A DNA stretch of 43,589 nt from Caldilineaceae bacterium. GTDB lineage: Bacteria > Chloroflexota > Anaerolineae > Caldilineales > Caldilineaceae. Position 1 is the stretch's first letter. Every line of letters starts with the position of its first letter. A program made the translations under genes and the position numbers. The stretch lies in contig JAJEDJ010000044.1 in assembly GCA_022821545.1 (NCBI GenBank), positions 1-43,589 of the forward strand. Direction: 5' to 3'. Below the pieces are notes generated by a model. It had not been told where the DNA came from. It made no database searches and worked only from the letters and a program-made list of their open reading frames with translations. This document shows positions 41,785-43,589 of the stretch, piece by piece.

Positions 41785-43275
41785 CTAGTACTCCGGCTCC
41801 GTCGTACTTTCCTGAGGCAGCTCTTCTGATTCGCCGCCGCCGTTCGCCACCAATGACTGCAATTCAATCAACTCATCGCAGTGCAGATAGCGATGTAACT
41901 TGTGGCTGTGGCGCCTGCTCCACTCCTCTATAGCCGGCGTCATCTGTGCGATCGTTGAGAAGTCGGCGGGGAACCGCAGAGGATCGCCTCCCAGCCAGCG
42001 CCCGTGCCGGCCCGAGAGGGTGGTATTCCAGATCTTGGCAGGAATCACGTCCGGAGTGAGGTTTCCCGTAGGCCAAGCTTGAAAGAGAACGGGAATCCGA
42101 GGTGGAAAGTCAGGCAGAATCCCTTGCAAGAGGTGATGACTTCGAGTGCAGGTAGAAGGCAGCCAAAAGGGGATAACAGGACTTCGAAGTCCAATTACGG
42201 GATTCATCTGCGGGCCGCTCTCGATCAGTATCGCCCCGGGCTGGATCCGCAGCAGATAATAAAGCCATTGCCAGGCGTAGAATCCCATCCGACTTATCTC
42301 ATCGACGGAGGAGAAGGAAAGAGTGTAAATCGGAAAGCCTTCATCGCCGGCGTAGTCGCGCACGGAGGTGGCAAAGCCAGAGATTGAGCCCCACTGGGCT
42401 TCCGGCTGATATGTCCAGTGGCGAGAAAGACGCCACCCACTGCGTTGCACGCCCCCTTCTTCGTGCAGCCAGTCATCCAACCAGGGCGTACCCCGAATAA
42501 ACTCCTGGTCCGTAAAACCCCCGTATCCTCCAATCTGCAATCTGTGTCGCGCGCCGACTTCGTACTGGCTCCACCGGGATGAGCAGGTCAGAAGAAGCAG
42601 GGAGCCGCCGGGCATAAGGCGCTCTCGAATGAACCTCTTGTATTGGTCAGGAAGCGTTGCCAGCTTCAGGTAGATGCTTACACTCCTCTTGATCTGCTGC
42701 CGGGCATGGATGGGATCAAAGACACTTACCGCCAGTAAGTCAGGATTGTGATTCAGTATTGGCGTAAGCAGGTCAACACTGCGCTGCTGATAGCCGGCAA
42801 TGTCGTCCGGCTTGCCTCGAGAGGAGAAGGCAATGGGAAAGCTGTCGGCCAGAAGAGGGGCGCCCAGGGAGGAGCACAGGTGGGCCGTAGCCCCTGAAGG
42901 AACTCCGATGACAATCGTATCGAAGCGCCTGTCCGGCTCCAGATTGTCATACTGACCTACGTTCCAGTGGGCAAGATCCGCCGTCGTCAGGTTAAAGGAA
43001 AGCGAACGGTTGTGAGGGCGATTCTCGGTAGCCCAGACAGCCAGACCGGCTCCCCAACTGCGAGGAAGACGGGAACTCAGGCGTAGCAGAGACAGTTGAC
43101 GTCCCAGCTTTGCGTTTGCGGCAGGATAGTGAAATTTGTTTTCCAGGGCCGCAGCCACCGCCGCCACTGCTCCTGTGGCAATGTCGAAACCGACCGGGTT
43201 GTAGTTCACTGGAAAGCTGATTCCGTTTGCCTTGCTTCGCTGATTTAGCGTACACTGCAGTTTCCGCCGCGACAT
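41785..43275 (-). CDS. Unrecognised 496-residue protein
   Basis: No family recognised. No signal peptide or membrane helices are seen. Residues 27-80 (PVGFDIATGAVAAVAAALEN) and 118-150 (FDTIVIGVPSGATAHLCSSL, then GAPLLADSF) look like alternating strands and helices; 214-250 (QYKRFIRERLMPGGSLLLLT) resembles the late strand of a class I SAM methyltransferase, but no SAM motif I is evident. The C-terminal 150 residues contain repeated short Trp/Pro motifs. The ATG at 43275 follows GGAAGG closely, with a hairpin just upstream. It leads an operon with an isomerase and a lactonase, so a role in sugar metabolism is a guess by association. Confidence 0.75.
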   Translation of the reverse strand: MSRRKLQCTLNQRSKANGISFPVNYNPVGFDIATGAVAAVAAALENKFHYPAANAKLGRQLSLLRLSSRLPRSWGAGLAVWATENRPHNRSLSFNLTTADLAHWNVGQYDNLEPDRRFDTIVIGVPSGATAHLCSSLGAPLLADSFPIAFSSRGKPDDIAGYQQRSVDLLTPILNHNPDLLAVSVFDPIHARQQIKRSVSIYLKLATLPDQYKRFIRERLMPGGSLLLLTCSSRWSQYEVGARHRLQIGGYGGFTDQEFIRGTPWLDDWLHEEGGVQRSGWRLSRHWTYQPEAQWGSISGFATSVRDYAGDEGFPIYTLSFSSVDEISRMGFYAWQWLYYLLRIQPGAILIESGPQMNPVIGLRSPVIPFWLPSTCTRSHHLLQGILPDFPPRIPVLFQAWPTGNLTPDVIPAKIWNTTLSGRHGRWLGGDPLRFPADFSTIAQMTPAIEEWSRRHSHKLHRYLHCDELIELQSLVANGGGESEELPQESTTEPEY

Positions 43276-43281
43276 ATCCTT

Positions 43282-43299
43282 CCCGCCATAATTGGCGGG
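43282..43299 (-). promoter_or_regulatory. Hairpin adjoining the ribosome site of the 496-residue gene
   Basis: A perfect 6-bp stem CCCGCC/GGCGGG with a 6-nt loop. In the minus-strand mRNA its 3' strand runs straight into AAGGAT and the ATG, so it could limit ribosome access. Confidence 0.4.
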
Positions 43300-43327
43300 C
43301 TTGAATCAACCGGCGGATTTGACCAAC

Positions 43328-43356
43328 AGTATAGCCGACGTGACAAGGCATCGCAA
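43328..43356 (-). promoter_or_regulatory. Promoter for the 496-residue protein/isomerase/lactonase operon
   Basis: Minus strand: TTGCGA (43356-43351), 17-bp spacer and TATACT (43333-43328). RNA starts near 43321, giving a leader of about 45 nt that contains the hairpin at 43282-43299. Confidence 0.5.
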
Positions 43357-43474
43357 TTCCGATTTATTGCCAACTCTCCGGGTCGCCAATAGGGCCCAAT
43401 GGCGCATTAACGGGGGTTGTAGAAATTAACCTGCGCCGCTTCGCCCCTGGGTGCATCCCAAATTGTTTGATAAG

Positions 43475-43589
43475 TCAGGTGAGGCCAAGGATAGCAAGCG
43501 GGTTAAGATTAGGCTGGCTAAGTAGAGTTGAGCGCAGGGCGAGCATGGCTTGAGCGCCTAAACGTGACCAGCGCATACCAGATTGCTTG
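43475..43589 (-). mobile_element. C-terminal end of a probable transposase, cut by the window edge
   Basis: Read on the minus strand from 43588, 37 codons end at TGA (43477-43475) and include KQSGMRWSRLGAQAMLALRS. A GMRW-S-x-x-GAQA-x-L-x-LR block like this ends many ISKra4/ISLre2-style transposases (from memory of the family, not a search). The GGGTGCATCCCAAA stretch at 43449-43462, just beyond the stop, could be the element's terminal repeat. The rest lies outside the window, so family and integrity are uncertain. Confidence 0.45.

Noticed and set aside
1..43589. CRISPR arrays, tRNA and rRNA genes, phage genes and toxin-antitoxin pairs
   Set aside because: Looked for by eye; no direct-repeat array, rRNA stretch, intact tRNA fold or phage protein was seen.

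Overview
The window is a GC-rich bacterial chromosome segment, coding on both strands and cut at both ends through genes. It most resembles a Chloroflexota genome, perhaps the Caldilineales and relatives known as sponge or marine heterotrophs. The evidence is indirect: the substrate-binding lipoproteins carry Ala/Pro/Glu-rich linkers after the lipid cysteine, PTPS-related and GT39-like giant membrane proteins are present, and there are many ThuA, Gfo/Idh/MocA, phytanoyl-CoA dioxygenase, mandelate-racemase and AP-endonuclease-2-type isomerase genes. No rRNA, tRNA or ribosomal-protein gene is present to fix the taxonomy.

Layout. (1) 1-8058: an enolase-superfamily gene cut by the edge and a DapA-type lyase (minus); a ThuA gene joined to an MFS exporter and a 585-residue unknown protein (plus); a shikimate-dehydrogenase-like gene (minus) divergent from a spermidine-synthase-like plus FkbM methyltransferase pair. 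(2) 8040-14046, minus: one operon with a Tat-lipoprotein solute-binding protein, two CUT1 permeases, an amidohydrolase, an enoyl-CoA hydratase and a 2-oxopent-4-enoate-type hydratase, i.e. uptake plus catabolism of an unknown ligand. (3) 14240-20418: a zinc alcohol dehydrogenase (minus) divergent from a five-gene plus-strand operon (isomerase, SDR, Gfo/Idh/MocA, PhyH dioxygenase, second Gfo/Idh/MocA). (4) 20485-26824: a MATE-like membrane protein with a zinc-less MDR dehydrogenase (minus), divergent from an Opp/Dpp-type importer (binding protein, DppB, DppC) with a good promoter. (5) 26867-33692, minus: a PTPS-related membrane protein, then an operon of MDR, epimerase, acid-sugar dehydratase, PfpI and type II HAD genes. 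(6) 33986-38043, plus: a GT39-like membrane protein, a 381-bp gap holding a candidate structured RNA, and a translationally coupled cyclodeaminase-FolD pair. (7) 38046-43275, minus: RNase H-like, metallo-beta-lactamase-fold, SMP-30, isomerase and an unknown 496-residue protein. The right edge holds the C-terminus of a probable transposase.

The region as a whole looks like an accessory carbohydrate and organic-acid catabolic island: two importers lacking their own ATPases, three redox-plus-dehydratase modules and no recognisable transcription factor. The observations most worth follow-up are the FolD homologue that has lost the catalytic Lys and Gln yet is coupled to a cyclodeaminase, and the structured RNA element in front of it, which can fold in two mutually exclusive ways. 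Next are a metallo-beta-lactamase-fold protein lacking two metal-site-1 histidines and a C-terminal domain shared by two unrelated GT-C-type membrane proteins.
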